Of a stretch of 64,000 bases of DNA, positions 1 through 10,915 are shown piece after piece. The notes under the pieces were generated by a model. The model searched no databases and was not told where the DNA came from. It saw only the letters and a program-made list of their open reading frames with translations. Each line of letters opens with the position of its first letter. Position 1 is the first letter of the stretch. This DNA comes from CAZLMG01 sp964560765 (GTDB lineage: Bacteria; Bdellovibrionota_B; Oligoflexia; Oligoflexales; CAZLMG01). Position numbers and translations under genes: made by a program. The stretch is taken from positions 5,120 to 69,119 of the forward strand of contig CAZLMG010000020.1 of NCBI GenBank assembly GCA_964560765.1. Direction: 5' to 3'.

Positions 1-887
1 GAGTCGTCTTCCGTTATTGTGTTATCAATATCAATCATTAGAGTTTGAGGTGAGTTGACGAAGTAGTCACGCACCGAGGTCAAACGCACCAGTTCTCCCC
101 GCGGCTCGATGACGGTTACCGCAAAGACGATTTCGCCCTTACCGTAGCGATTTGTACCGGTAATTCTAATCTCATAGGCTTCTGCGGCGTCCACGCCGGG
201 CACCCATGCCAGGATTCCGCTTTGCGAATCAAACTTAATGGCAGGTTGACCAGGAAGCTTCTGGCAGTTATTGGCGTCGGCAGCTACCACACCATCTTGG
301 GCCGTATCAAAGGCACACTCGTAAGACATATCCGTATCGCCGTTGACCCGCACATCGTCAAAGTCGAGCAGAAGCTGAGAGCCGCGCTCGACGATTTGCG
401 CGTCCAAAGCCAACAAGCTCGGACGGTTATCCTTCACGACGTGAATCTTGGCTTGACGACTGTCCGTACCTCTGGAATTGGAGCCCGAGATACCAATGGA
501 ATATTGACCGATCTCCTCATCGGATGGCCACCATTGCAGAACACCTGTCTTGCTGTCGAAACTCGCCAACATGAACCCAGGAAGTTCCGTGCACGGCTTA
601 TGACCACCTTGGCCAGCCTTGGCAAAAGAGCACTGATAGGTCATGCCCTTGTCGTCGCCGGTCGCACTGTTGTTGGCATCCAGACGAAACTCAGATCCAG
701 CGAATGTTTCCCCCGAGCTGACGCCGATCAAGACTGGCAGCCCAGAGTTCATGACCTGCTGCTGCAAGAAGGCGCCTTCTTCCAAACCTTCAAAGCTTTC
801 CGTTTGCTCGCAGCCAGAAACGGCAAACAGGACGAGGATAAAACATCCCCGAACCTTAGATGTGGTCTTTTGAATCGCGTAGCTCAT
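1..887 (-). CDS. Ig-like-repeat lipoprotein, C-terminus cut by window edge
   Basis: The frame stays open to the left end of the window, so about 295 codons of the N-terminal part are visible. It begins with a Sec signal and a lipobox ending in VSGC (Cys26), preceded by a strong AGGAGG-type ribosome site eight bases before the ATG. After the anchor there are at least two similar blocks of about 100 residues: a polar segment, a conserved Cys pair (YQC...PC and YEC...NC), a GxLxW strand and a Y-x-I-x-I-x-G-x-N-x-x-G end. This pattern resembles cadherin-like or putative Ig domains used in bacterial surface proteins. A surface or periplasmic binding role is inferred. No enzyme motif is visible. 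It lies in the same orientation as the 1855-aa lipoprotein upstream, separated by 221 bases with no clear terminator. Confidence 0.8.
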   Translation of the reverse strand, partial: MSYAIQKTTSKVRGCFILVLFAVSGCEQTESFEGLEEGAFLQQQVMNSGLPVLIGVSSGETFAGSEFRLDANNSATGDDKGMTYQCSFAKAGQGGHKPCTELPGFMLASFDSKTGVLQWWPSDEEIGQYSIGISGSNSRGTDSRQAKIHVVKDNRPSLLALDAQIVERGSQLLLDFDDVRVNGDTDMSYECAFDTAQDGVVAADANNCQKLPGQPAIKFDSQSGILAWVPGVDAAEAYEIRITGTNRYGKGEIVFAVTVIEPRGELVRLTSVRDYFVNSPQTLMIDIDNTITEDD

Positions 888-1108
888 GACACTCCTCCTG
901 ACCCCATACATCCAATCTCGGCAGGAAATCTTGAGAAGTTTAGATAAAGCCCTAAAATAATTACAATATTTACTAAACAGAAAGGATTGGTGGCAGATGA
1001 CGCACGTGCTGGCGTCAGGCAACGCTCCAAAATGAGAAGGGATGTTGCCATCGCTAGACAACCTGGCTCGGATGTTGCTAACAGGCACCTGGATGGCAAG
1101 AATCAAGG

Positions 1109-4100
1109 CTAATTTTGACCAAAGACCGCCGGAAGACTTACAGCTTGGCCTGTTCCGCCAGGCCCCGTCCCGATGGCATCTGTGGCAGATACATTCTGGA
1201 CGCAGACCTTATTTGGGTCCGTACACTGGCCATTTTCGATCGATGAAAGTGGCACCGACTCGCCGGCGATGAAGCCGCGCGCTGGCGACTCCGCATAGCT
1301 TTCCGCCTTGAGCCGATTCACCGTAATACCACTGACACGGCTACCGTAGTTCGCATCACATTGATAGAGAATGGGTGGTACATCACTGATCCGCGCGATT
1401 AACCCGCCAACTAGTCCATCACCACGGACAACATCATTTGGTGTGCCATCTAAATGCACGTTCTGAATGAATGCATGGTTGGCCTCTGCCGTCAAAACCG
1501 CAACCGCCTGTAAATCCTTGCCGCCAGGATATGAGGTATTGATCTTGTAGTCTTCAATCACCAAATTTCGGACGATGCTAGCTTCGACTTTCGAGAATAG
1601 CGCAGCATAGTCATAGCAGTCGCTGCAGGTGCTATTGCCAATTCGCAGCCCCTTGATCTTGAAGCGCACTCCCGTGGGGACGCCGTCTTCATTCAGCTCC
1701 GCGCCATCGAAGACACTATCGACCAGCGGTAAGGGAAGCCACGAGGATGTGAGCGTTATGTCGTTCATCAGCCGATAATACTTCCCACCCTGCTCGCAAC
1801 ATGCACCCAGCTGCGATCGAAGCTCTACTTCCGTGCGAATCTCGACCACCGGCAATAGCTTTGTGCCCACATGACATGGAAACTGCGGGACTGTACCTGG
1901 GGGAGGCGTGTCATCATCGCCGCCTCCCGTGCTCCAAGTGAAGTTCATCGAATCAGAAATCGATCGCCCCGCGCCATCAATGGCGGTCAGAGTGAGAGTA
2001 TAGGTTCCGTCAAACGCGCCAGCACCGTACTTCTGCCCTGGATTCGCCGGATCGTCCACAGTTGTGGGGTCTGGCAATTCAACCTGGGGATTCAGCAGCG
2101 CTGCCGTCTGGATGTTGACCTTCTGAGCGTGCGCTCCTCCCGCAACCGTCCATGCGTGACTCTGCACACCGCAGATTGGCGCAAGCGGTGAACTGGTGAC
2201 GGTAGCATCCGCCAGTGTCAGCGTTTCCCCAGCAGTTCGATCAGGCCCCGCGGAAACAACCAATGCTGGATCAACGTACGCAACCAATACTTCATGTGGT
2301 ACTTGCTGCCCTTGTCCGTTAGTCATAGAGCTCTGATTGCCAGCGCGGTCCTTGATGGAGAAACGAACTGGGTACTGCCCATCTTGCAGGATGTTGACCA
2401 GGACTTGCGTTCGATTGCTTGGATTTACCGTCAATGTCATCTGCGCAGGTGACGCTGTCGTGCTCCAAGTCGCAGTCGCGAGATCGATGCTGCCATCCGC
2501 TTGAAAGTTGTCGCTCACTGCTGCTGCTAGCGTGAACGATCGCGTCGCGGAACACCTACCAGCAAGCTGCACCGCGGGTGGTTCCGTATCCCAAATGAGA
2601 CGAAACGAATCAGCGCTCGCAGAGTTACCAAGGCTGTCTGTAACCTTCAATGACACATCGTACTTACCTTGCGCCGAAACCGGCTGAACGCTAATGCTCG
2701 GCTGAAGGATGCTATCGCTGAACGTAATTGCGCCCATACCGGCCGGCGCATCGCCTGCTGCAGTATAACTCCATTGATACTGAAAAGGGCCCGTCCCGAG
2801 AGCCGCATTGTGCGTTGCGTCACTCTTAACGAAAGAGGCATTGGCCCAGCGGTCCGCACCTGCAGAAAACGAGAGCTCTTGCTCTCGGACGGTAAAGGTA
2901 AACTGTCCTGACGCTTGAATACCAGGCATGCTCAGCACACCGACGTCCAAGGCAAAAACATGAGCGCCAATCCTATTTGCCGTAAACGTCGGCGTCGCTC
3001 CCGCCCCACCCGTAATGGCCGCCTCTGCACCGCTTACTTGCCGCCATTGCATGTGGAAGATGGAGGGATCCGACTGCAATACGCCATCCAAGCGAATCTC
3101 TACCTGCCCAACCTGTCGAGAATAAACCGGCGACACTTGCAAAACGTCAGGACCGGCTACAACCGTGAGACTCTTGCGCTCATACTGGAATTCATCAACG
3201 GCAGAAACGCCATCATGATCGACAACCGTCAAACGCAAAACGAACTTCCCAACCTTGTCACCGGCGATTTGAAAGGAAGGCAGCAGCACCTTCGGATCAT
3301 TGATTGAAACATCGCCAGCCGACTGTGTGCCGCTTGGGCGAAACGACCAGGTCAGATCGTAAGGCACCGACCCACCCGCAATCGAGGCACCGACAGCAGC
3401 GAATGTCGCGGAGGTACCGAGCCCATTGAGACCGGCATCAACGACAAGATTCACATAACGATAAGTGAATCGATCCGATTCCTCGTTGCCTGCGGCATCG
3501 ACAACTCGCAACTCAAATTCGTAGTCGCCGTACTTAGATTCCGCGATAGTAAAAGTAGGAGTCAAAGATTGGCTGTTAGCAATTGAGACGTCAGACTCTG
3601 AGGCGCCTTCCGGCCTCAACCATGTCCACACGGGCGATGTATAGGGCAACATGCCTCCGGAAACGACCCCCTGCTGCTGGAATTCACGCACATTATTAAC
3701 CTTATCTGGGCCCGCATTCACGGTCAGTTCCTGCACCATTTGAAAAACAAACTCGTCGCTAGCGGTATTGGCGGGATCGCTGGCATCTGTAGCGCTTAAC
3801 CGCAGCGTGTAATCGCCAAATGCATTCTCAGGGACGGTGATATTTGTAATCACACGCTCCTTGATCTCACCTTCATGCAACACTTCAGCACGCTCGCGAA
3901 TGGAAAATCCCACCTGGTCGGCATTTACTCCCGGTGGTCGGAAAATGGCATCCCAACGCAAGTTGCCGTAGGGGCGACGTCCGCCGCTCACGTAAGTTAT
4001 CTGTTCAACTGTTGACGTCTTCTGGTTCAGCTTATCAAGTCCCGCTTCAACCACGAGTGGCGGCGGAGGGGGCGGCCCCTGGACGCTGAAATGATTCCAC

Positions 4101-6676
4101 TGAACTTGGTTGGCAGCATAGGAACCTAGCACCAGGTCGTTAGGCTCCATAAAAGCCGCAAAACTCGGAGTTGCTCCTTTTCCCGGCTTTGTCACGAAGT
4201 TTAAGCCTTCATCCGTTGTGGATTTCAGCCCCACCCAGCCGACGCGGATCCACTTTCCCTGGGCGTTAGTATCTTGCGGATCGTTACGATTCGATCTTGT
4301 CGAGCGGCGAACGAAGGTATCTAGGCCAATATTCTGAAAGGAGCCCGCTTCCGACATGGTCATATACTGACAGTCACGTGGTGACGACGTAAATTGAGTG
4401 CGGCACCACTGATAGACAGCCCGGCTCACGGTGAGTGTTTGTGGTGAAAAATTCTTGTAGCTAGATTTTGCATCGGCACACTGCGCTGGTTGAACATCTG
4501 AATCTCGCACTTCACGAGTAGACGTCTTATGCGCCTCAAAAACGATATCGATAGCTCCCGCCCCCAATGGAACGTTGTTCGCAGCCTTGGCGTAGGCCAC
4601 CAGAAAGAACTCCTGATCTTTGCCCAGATGTTCCAACTGATGCGGAACACTTGTTAGATCCGCAATACGATCCGAGTCATTTGCGTAGTTGATGACGCAT
4701 GAACCCGCGTCGCTATTCATCGGGCGATGCAAAGCGCTCACGGCCAGCAGTCGCACTTCCACCAACTTTTCAGCCGAATCATCAAAGGTCCAGACGTATC
4801 TCGTCGCCTCTGCTTGCAGCCTGCCATCAGTAGTTGCACGTCCCCGTGCACAGAGGGTGATCTTCTTGTTATCAGCTGGCAGCTGGCTGATAAGGTTTAA
4901 ACCTGACGCTGACAGATCGAGAAGCAACGATTCTGAAGCTCCGTCTACTTCCACATAATCAACGCTGTTGCCACAGTCTGTTGATTCATTCGGCCCAATC
5001 TTGAATTGCCATCGATTAAACTTTACCGCACTCTCTTGATTGACCGTCAGGATGAGACGCTTAACGTTAACTCCATACGATTCATTATCCGTATTATCAG
5101 CAAACGGAACGTCTTCGGGCACTCCATTGATGCAGATTCGGTCACCCGAGCAAGTCATCGGTATGTCTGTCTCGCCGCCACCACCGCCCTCGAGAAGCGC
5201 AAAGCCAGAGTCCCCCTGCCCAGAAGCTCCACATTCGTCCAGGGTCCACGAAGCGGAGAGCATGGCCGCACTGACGGACTCCGCCAATCGCTGGACTTTC
5301 GAAACAGAAAACAGCGGCTGCATCAGACGAGTTCTAGCCATATTCTTGAAGCTGAACTTTACCGACATTAAGCCAGGGCTACGCACCGTTTCACCCAACG
5401 TCAGCCCTAAGGTGTCTGCAGCATAGTTGCTTGGCCGAATCTGAGCATATTCGAGGTTTATCGCCTTTGCATCTGCAGCAATGTTGTAGGTTCCCCGACA
5501 CTCTGCTAGGTCGCTGGCAACACGCATGTGGACACCGAGCTGCCCCCACTGCCCCTCGCCCAAACCGGGAAGTGACTTCGCAGCCAAGCTAAAGCTATCC
5601 GTAGGGGCGCCAAGAGCGACGCTCACTGGCAGCAACGTCGTTGTGACTGTGCTACCAGACTTCCGCAGCCACACCCACCACTCCGAAGATGCACCGGAAC
5701 TATGAAACAATTTCGTCACGATGGCGACTGGCCCTGTTAACCCAAGCTGCTCCCTCGCTTTCGAGAGGTGCTCTGGATCAAATCCCAACTGCAAAGGCGC
5801 TGTAAATGCCAGTGGACCGACGCTGTGGACCTGCCGAGCTGCCGCATCTCCAGAGGTTACAAGAGAAGCACCATCTGACTTTGCAGCCACAAAGGCGAGC
5901 GTCGAAACTTCACTATAGAAAGTGCTGCCGCAGCGCGTGATATCAGAACTCAATGCCAAACAGCGCATAGATAGATTGATGATGGCCTCGCCCGGCGTAC
6001 CCGGTGTTGCGGCAGGCATGATAGTCAGAGTCGCACGATCAATCGCAAACTGGGCGGGAGTATCATTCAGCGAAGCCGTGGTGTCTCGACGCACAATTTC
6101 GGCCTCCAATCCAGTAACAAACCTAAGGCCAAATTCAGCAATTCGATACTCCGCGCTATAAACCTGGTCGGCGTTCAGTGTCGGAAGCGCCTCGATGACT
6201 GCAACAAGCAACTGCTTGGTCGCGGCTTCATCGTGATAAACGGCGACCTCGTACTGCTTGCCGCTAACAATACCAACTCCCTGTGCTGGAAAGTATGTTG
6301 TGCCTCTCCAAACGAATTTATCCAGTACGACTCGACAATCTTTGCTTGATCGTTTCATCGGCACGAATGATCCCGAGTGCGCCTCGGACAAAAAGCCGAT
6401 ATCATCGCATGCGAGTCGCCATTCCCGCTGCGTCGCTTCAGTCCGTTGCAGCGTCAGTGGATCGACAGAGTAGGCTGCAAATTGCACTTCAGCATCGATC
6501 GGCCTGCCTGCCTCTCCGCTCGAAGCTGAGTCGACGACGCTCTGCACTGCCGACTGGAAAAGGCCACTCGTCTGCCCCTTTTCTGCATCGTTACTGCATG
6601 CAAATATCAGCAGCGCCGACATGCCGAGGGTAAGGAACACGACCAGGCGCGATGAATGTTTCTCAGGTCTTGCCAC
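1109..6676 (-). CDS. Giant (1855 aa) lipoprotein with PKD-like repeats
   Basis: Starts at GTG with GGAG six bases upstream; no in-frame ATG fits better. Residues 1-27 form a signal peptide with lipobox FAC (Cys27). The first ~850 residues are strand-rich with scattered Cys pairs and no recognised enzyme motif. A poly-proline hinge near residue 866 leads into about six PKD/Ig-like repeats (roughly 875, 985, 1080, 1170, 1270 and 1470), each opening with a (V/F)xAG(P/L/A)D or AGLN strand and carrying GDY or GKF-type turns. The last 250 residues (from about 1600) look like a solenoid with GLUG-like strands, including YYRLMNDITL and FDGAELNEDG. It is divergent from another giant lipoprotein at 6933. 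Likely an extracellular adhesin or matrix-binding surface protein; this is inference from architecture. Confidence 0.85.
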   Translation of the reverse strand: MARPEKHSSRLVVFLTLGMSALLIFACSNDAEKGQTSGLFQSAVQSVVDSASSGEAGRPIDAEVQFAAYSVDPLTLQRTEATQREWRLACDDIGFLSEAHSGSFVPMKRSSKDCRVVLDKFVWRGTTYFPAQGVGIVSGKQYEVAVYHDEAATKQLLVAVIEALPTLNADQVYSAEYRIAEFGLRFVTGLEAEIVRRDTTASLNDTPAQFAIDRATLTIMPAATPGTPGEAIINLSMRCLALSSDITRCGSTFYSEVSTLAFVAAKSDGASLVTSGDAAARQVHSVGPLAFTAPLQLGFDPEHLSKAREQLGLTGPVAIVTKLFHSSGASSEWWVWLRKSGSTVTTTLLPVSVALGAPTDSFSLAAKSLPGLGEGQWGQLGVHMRVASDLAECRGTYNIAADAKAINLEYAQIRPSNYAADTLGLTLGETVRSPGLMSVKFSFKNMARTRLMQPLFSVSKVQRLAESVSAAMLSASWTLDECGASGQGDSGFALLEGGGGGETDIPMTCSGDRICINGVPEDVPFADNTDNESYGVNVKRLILTVNQESAVKFNRWQFKIGPNESTDCGNSVDYVEVDGASESLLLDLSASGLNLISQLPADNKKITLCARGRATTDGRLQAEATRYVWTFDDSAEKLVEVRLLAVSALHRPMNSDAGSCVINYANDSDRIADLTSVPHQLEHLGKDQEFFLVAYAKAANNVPLGAGAIDIVFEAHKTSTREVRDSDVQPAQCADAKSSYKNFSPQTLTVSRAVYQWCRTQFTSSPRDCQYMTMSEAGSFQNIGLDTFVRRSTRSNRNDPQDTNAQGKWIRVGWVGLKSTTDEGLNFVTKPGKGATPSFAAFMEPNDLVLGSYAANQVQWNHFSVQGPPPPPPLVVEAGLDKLNQKTSTVEQITYVSGGRRPYGNLRWDAIFRPPGVNADQVGFSIRERAEVLHEGEIKERVITNITVPENAFGDYTLRLSATDASDPANTASDEFVFQMVQELTVNAGPDKVNNVREFQQQGVVSGGMLPYTSPVWTWLRPEGASESDVSIANSQSLTPTFTIAESKYGDYEFELRVVDAAGNEESDRFTYRYVNLVVDAGLNGLGTSATFAAVGASIAGGSVPYDLTWSFRPSGTQSAGDVSINDPKVLLPSFQIAGDKVGKFVLRLTVVDHDGVSAVDEFQYERKSLTVVAGPDVLQVSPVYSRQVGQVEIRLDGVLQSDPSIFHMQWRQVSGAEAAITGGAGATPTFTANRIGAHVFALDVGVLSMPGIQASGQFTFTVREQELSFSAGADRWANASFVKSDATHNAALGTGPFQYQWSYTAAGDAPAGMGAITFSDSILQPSISVQPVSAQGKYDVSLKVTDSLGNSASADSFRLIWDTEPPAVQLAGRCSATRSFTLAAAVSDNFQADGSIDLATATWSTTASPAQMTLTVNPSNRTQVLVNILQDGQYPVRFSIKDRAGNQSSMTNGQGQQVPHEVLVAYVDPALVVSAGPDRTAGETLTLADATVTSSPLAPICGVQSHAWTVAGGAHAQKVNIQTAALLNPQVELPDPTTVDDPANPGQKYGAGAFDGTYTLTLTAIDGAGRSISDSMNFTWSTGGGDDDTPPPGTVPQFPCHVGTKLLPVVEIRTEVELRSQLGACCEQGGKYYRLMNDITLTSSWLPLPLVDSVFDGAELNEDGVPTGVRFKIKGLRIGNSTCSDCYDYAALFSKVEASIVRNLVIEDYKINTSYPGGKDLQAVAVLTAEANHAFIQNVHLDGTPNDVVRGDGLVGGLIARISDVPPILYQCDANYGSRVSGITVNRLKAESYAESPARGFIAGESVPLSSIENGQCTDPNKVCVQNVSATDAIGTGPGGTGQAVSLPAVFGQN

Positions 6677-6932
6677 GCATGACTCCGAAATGACAGATGA
6701 CCCAACGCTTATCGGCAGAGGCGGGCAAAAACTACATAGGTCGCGCGATTTGCTTTCGAGCCAGGCTATGGGTCACCAACAAAAGATCGCGATACCAGCA
6801 ATGATTACGTCAAGATACAAAGCAGCCCCGATTTACTGAGCCCTTCACAAGATCGCCTAGCGGGAACTCCTAAACTTTCAACGCCCTCTGTCCGAAAAGG
6901 GGTTAGCTATTAACTGTCGACTTGGGGAAAAC

Positions 6933-9900
6933 ATGCGTCAGCTCACGCGACACGGATATATTGCCGCTCTTATGATTTTCGTTGTCTCCGCCTGCGGATG
7001 GGTAGGCACGAAGGACAGCAAGGAAGACAGTCCGAGTACGACCATCAGTCGAAATGACCGCAGTTTGGATAGCAACGACCTGCTAACGGCACTCGAAGAG
7101 CTTCGCCGGCTTCTCTTTGACGAACGAAAAGACCGTATCGCCAAAGACGAAGAGCTAGAGGGCAAGATTGCCAATCTAGAGAAAATGCTCAATGAGCTTG
7201 CCGTCAATTTGACGGCACGGATCGACGCTCTGAAACAGACCGACTTAGAGCTGCAAGAAGCGATTGCCGCAAAATCCGATCTATATGACGGTGCTATTGC
7301 TGAACTCAATCAAAAGTACGGTCTGCAGCGCGCTGAACTTGTCGCGATCTACCAAGAACAACTCTCTCAAGAATTAAACGAACTGATGGCAGAGCGAGAG
7401 CAGGCCAAGGTCGCAACTACCGCCAATGTAAGCCAGAGAATCACCGATACTCAGGCCGCGCTCAACGCTGCTATTGCCGCAGGCGACACCCAACTCGCTG
7501 CCCAGCTGCAGGCACAACTCACAGCGCTGCAGCAAGAGAAGCTGGACATCGAAGCACAAGTCATGCAGCAATTTGAACCGCGAATTCGCGCCGTGAATCA
7601 AAAAATTGCTGATGCCTCGCAGTTAAGCGTCGATCTCCTGACGCGAGTAGTCTTCAGCAACATCATTTATCGCACCAATCAGCTGCGCCTGGATTTGGAT
7701 TCCTTTCGTAGTTATGCCCTCCAAAATTTCGTTACGCGCCAAGAAATGCAGCAGCTCATTCAAACTGTATACCGGTACATCGACGATGTTGCTTCTGTTC
7801 TTAACCGCGACCTATCGGCTCGCATTGACCAAGTCCGATCAGACCTAAGTACGGAGTTCAACACCAAGTTGACTCAGGCAGAGACACGAATCGCCGCCAT
7901 CGAGTTGGATGTCAGCACCTTCAAAATGCAAACCCGTCAGGAGCTGGACTCCGTCAATGCCACCCTGAATGGATTTATCGCGGAGGCGAATGCTCAATTT
8001 TCCGTCATCTCCGAGAAAGTGCTCATTCTCGACACGCGAACCAGCGACATGGCTGAGATGCGCGCCAGCCTGCGAGCCTTCGCGACCAAGATTACAGAAT
8101 TTGAAGTTTACGCCCAAGTCACCAATGACAGTATCGCAGCACTTCTGCAGCAGGTAGACACATTGCAAGGCAAGAGCCAGCAGTTCGATAATGACCTAGC
8201 CGAGATGCGACTATACTTTGAACAGCTCCTTGCGCAAGAATCTAGCGAGCGTCAAGATCTGACCTTACAGATAACCCAGCTCGTCGCAAACGTGGCTCGC
8301 ATTGAAAAGCGCGCCAATGATGCTTACGCGTTGGCGGAAGCCAACGCTGCGCGCATTGCCTACCTGGCGCGCGAGATTCAGCGTGAGTCCGAAGAGCTGT
8401 GTCGACGGATCGCCGACCTGGACAGAAAATTTACCAATGAAATTCAAACTTTGCGCAGCGAAATGACCGTGTTGATCTATCAGATTCGCGACGCGGCGGT
8501 AAACACTGTCCGCGACCTTGGCACCGAGATGCGTGAGAACTTCACTCATATCACCGTCACCATTGCTGAGCTCAAACAGCGCATCATCGCCCTCGGCGAC
8601 GAGTTTGCCCGGCTCGTGTCCTATTATGTTAAGGATGCTGATCAAATCCAAGCATTCATCGATGAATCTCGCACCAAAAAGACTGAGTCCTTTGCCGCCA
8701 TGAAGGACTTCGCCACGGCCCTAGCCAACTTAGAGACCGGTGTCGTCAATAGTCTTGACGTCATATTCGAGCTGCGCGGCATCAACGTTTCGACCATGAA
8801 TACTGAGTTCGGCACTTACTTGGGATCTACGTGCGCTAGTGTCCTCGACACCACCGGAAACTTTGCGATGCTCAATGGTCGCGAGTGGTTCTTTTACCTG
8901 GCACGGCAGTATACTCAGGAACTTGTGCTTGGTTCGCGCGCAGACATACCCGCCATCGACGCCGTTTTTGGCGGCAAAGGACCATACCTTGCGGGTAGCC
9001 GCATGTTCCAACTCTTGCTAATCGCTAGCCTGCAGCCATTTACGCAAGACTTGGAACCCGCTTGCCGCGTTGCGGTCGAGTCCTGGGCCCGACGCATGAT
9101 CTTTGATGATACAGCTGTTGCAGCTGCCGTTCGCAACGCTATTCGCACGCATCAGCCAGTGTTATCGCAGATTCAAACGCTCTACACCCGCCTTACAAGT
9201 ATGCAAGCGGGGCTGGATGGCCTCGACTCCATCATCCGCAGATACCTCAAAGACGCGCTGATTACCGACATGTCTGTCAACAGCGCCCTGAACGATGGAA
9301 CAACGGCCATCCCACCACTCTATCCGGAATTTATAGAACTGCTGATGACAATTGTCGATAACGAGGTTCGCGTCGCGTCTTTAGAAGCGGAAATGCAGCA
9401 GATTCTGTCCATCGTGCGCACACTTGCTCAGCGCAAGGCAAATAGTAGCGAGGCTCTTCAGCAGCTAGAAGAAGCAATCAGCGACTTGCGAAAATCCATG
9501 GATGACTTTGCGAAAGCGACGGAAGACCAGATCAACAATCTAACCGGTAAGCAAGCCTTGGCGTTTCAACTGATCGCGTCGCTCGCCAACCGCCTTGGCT
9601 ATGACGACATTCGTGATGTGGCTGCCGCGACTGCCAGAGAACTCGGCGGCGATGGCAGCAGTGTCACCTACGCGGCTCCCGAGATTGTCGCGGCCTACCA
9701 CTTCTACCTACATCGCACGAACTTTAATTACCCACCCATTCGCTGCAATGGATCACCATACACTGCGTTGAACTCGGTGCCATCGCCCATGTACACCAAG
9801 TGCGCTGTGCATACGACCCAGGGTGGAAAGTCGCCGTGGGCTTGGGGTCAGTCTTGGGGTAACCAGTTCTCCATGGCCGTGAACGGCTGGTCGACGCAGA

Positions 9901-10898
9901 ACAAGGGAAGTCTCGGCGGTCATGTCTTGGGCGCCAACGGCATGTGGATCAAAGGCTACGATACCAACAACGCAGCAGAGCTGGCAACTGCCGCCAATCT
10001 CATCAAGATTCCCGCAGGCCTTCCTCATGCCGGTAATGAGACGACTTTGGGGGTTCACCTCGTCGGCCGATTTGACAAGGTTCGCTTTCAGATTCGTACG
10101 ACGACAGATCTTAATTGGCGACCCTATGACACGACCATTGACGTGGATGCGGGACCGTTTCTAGTCAGTCAACGAGCCGATGGCATCAATGCCGAGTACG
10201 AGATCCCTGTGCCTCGCATCGTCGCGACCCTAAACAACTGCACAACAGATCGCGAAGTAACCATGACACCCATGTTGCGCGATGGCACGGTCGGGACGAC
10301 AATCATGAAGATGACTGTCCACACTTTCAGTCCACTGGTTCTCGACTTTACGGGCGAGAACATGCTGTCGACGGTACTACCGACCCGCTCGCAGACATGG
10401 TTTGATCTTGATGCGGATGGTATTCCTAACCATACCGGCTGGATTTGGGGGAAGCAGGGGCTACTAGTGCGCGATGTGAATGGCGACGGAATCATCAATG
10501 ACGGCATGGAGCTCTTTGGCGAAGCGACACTTCTACCAAATGGACAACGGGCGGAAAACGGCTACGCAGCTCTGGCGGCACTGGACGAAAATCAAGATGG
10601 TCAGTTCGACGCACGCGATTCACACTTCGGTCAGCTACGCGTCTGGTTTGACCTTAATCAAGATGGCGTCTCCCAGGCACACGAGTTACGGACGCTGCAA
10701 GACGCAGAAGTCACATCGATTCAACTTGCTTATGAAGAGCTGCCCGTCAAGGAAGCGCTGCAAGCTGAAGGCGATCAGATTGGCAACTTGGTCAAGTATC
10801 GCTCGACATTTCATGGACCAAAGTCCTGTCCGAAGGATGGCTGCCGCAGCTATGACGTGTTTTTTGGCTCCGTCCAGCAAAAGATTGCCGGCCAATAA
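6933..10898 (+). CDS. 1321-aa coiled-coil lipoprotein with C-terminal EF-hand-like block
   Basis: ATG preceded by GGGGA. Signal peptide and lipobox VSAC place the lipid anchor at Cys21. Residues ~45-560 are almost continuously heptad-like and rich in Glu, Gln, Arg and Ala, so a long coiled-coil stalk is expected. Residues ~560-1150 are mixed and globular. Residues ~1155-1255 hold a calcium-type block: WFDLDADGI, VRDVNGDGI, LDENQDGQFDARD and WFDLNQDGV, each with a DxDxDG-like loop, followed by an EL-x-TL segment; such blocks recur in large calcium-binding exoproteins. No enzyme active site is seen. Its promoter region of 256 bases is shared with the divergent 1855-aa lipoprotein, which suggests co-regulation. 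A surface fibre or adhesin is the best guess. Confidence 0.85.
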   Translation: MRQLTRHGYIAALMIFVVSACGWVGTKDSKEDSPSTTISRNDRSLDSNDLLTALEELRRLLFDERKDRIAKDEELEGKIANLEKMLNELAVNLTARIDALKQTDLELQEAIAAKSDLYDGAIAELNQKYGLQRAELVAIYQEQLSQELNELMAEREQAKVATTANVSQRITDTQAALNAAIAAGDTQLAAQLQAQLTALQQEKLDIEAQVMQQFEPRIRAVNQKIADASQLSVDLLTRVVFSNIIYRTNQLRLDLDSFRSYALQNFVTRQEMQQLIQTVYRYIDDVASVLNRDLSARIDQVRSDLSTEFNTKLTQAETRIAAIELDVSTFKMQTRQELDSVNATLNGFIAEANAQFSVISEKVLILDTRTSDMAEMRASLRAFATKITEFEVYAQVTNDSIAALLQQVDTLQGKSQQFDNDLAEMRLYFEQLLAQESSERQDLTLQITQLVANVARIEKRANDAYALAEANAARIAYLAREIQRESEELCRRIADLDRKFTNEIQTLRSEMTVLIYQIRDAAVNTVRDLGTEMRENFTHITVTIAELKQRIIALGDEFARLVSYYVKDADQIQAFIDESRTKKTESFAAMKDFATALANLETGVVNSLDVIFELRGINVSTMNTEFGTYLGSTCASVLDTTGNFAMLNGREWFFYLARQYTQELVLGSRADIPAIDAVFGGKGPYLAGSRMFQLLLIASLQPFTQDLEPACRVAVESWARRMIFDDTAVAAAVRNAIRTHQPVLSQIQTLYTRLTSMQAGLDGLDSIIRRYLKDALITDMSVNSALNDGTTAIPPLYPEFIELLMTIVDNEVRVASLEAEMQQILSIVRTLAQRKANSSEALQQLEEAISDLRKSMDDFAKATEDQINNLTGKQALAFQLIASLANRLGYDDIRDVAAATARELGGDGSSVTYAAPEIVAAYHFYLHRTNFNYPPIRCNGSPYTALNSVPSPMYTKCAVHTTQGGKSPWAWGQSWGNQFSMAVNGWSTQNKGSLGGHVLGANGMWIKGYDTNNAAELATAANLIKIPAGLPHAGNETTLGVHLVGRFDKVRFQIRTTTDLNWRPYDTTIDVDAGPFLVSQRADGINAEYEIPVPRIVATLNNCTTDREVTMTPMLRDGTVGTTIMKMTVHTFSPLVLDFTGENMLSTVLPTRSQTWFDLDADGIPNHTGWIWGKQGLLVRDVNGDGIINDGMELFGEATLLPNGQRAENGYAALAALDENQDGQFDARDSHFGQLRVWFDLNQDGVSQAHELRTLQDAEVTSIQLAYEELPVKEALQAEGDQIGNLVKYRSTFHGPKSCPKDGCRSYDVFFGSVQQKIAGQ

Positions 10899-10915
10899 AC
10901 AACTACTTACAGCGT

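Noticed and set aside
222..947. Open frame on the plus strand opposite the partial lipoprotein gene
   Set aside because: The minus strand has a lipobox signal, a strong ribosome site and repeat structure; the plus frame has none.
998..1017. Stem TGACGC/GCGTCA in the gap after the 1855-aa gene
   Set aside because: Only 6 bp with no T-run; too weak for a terminator call.
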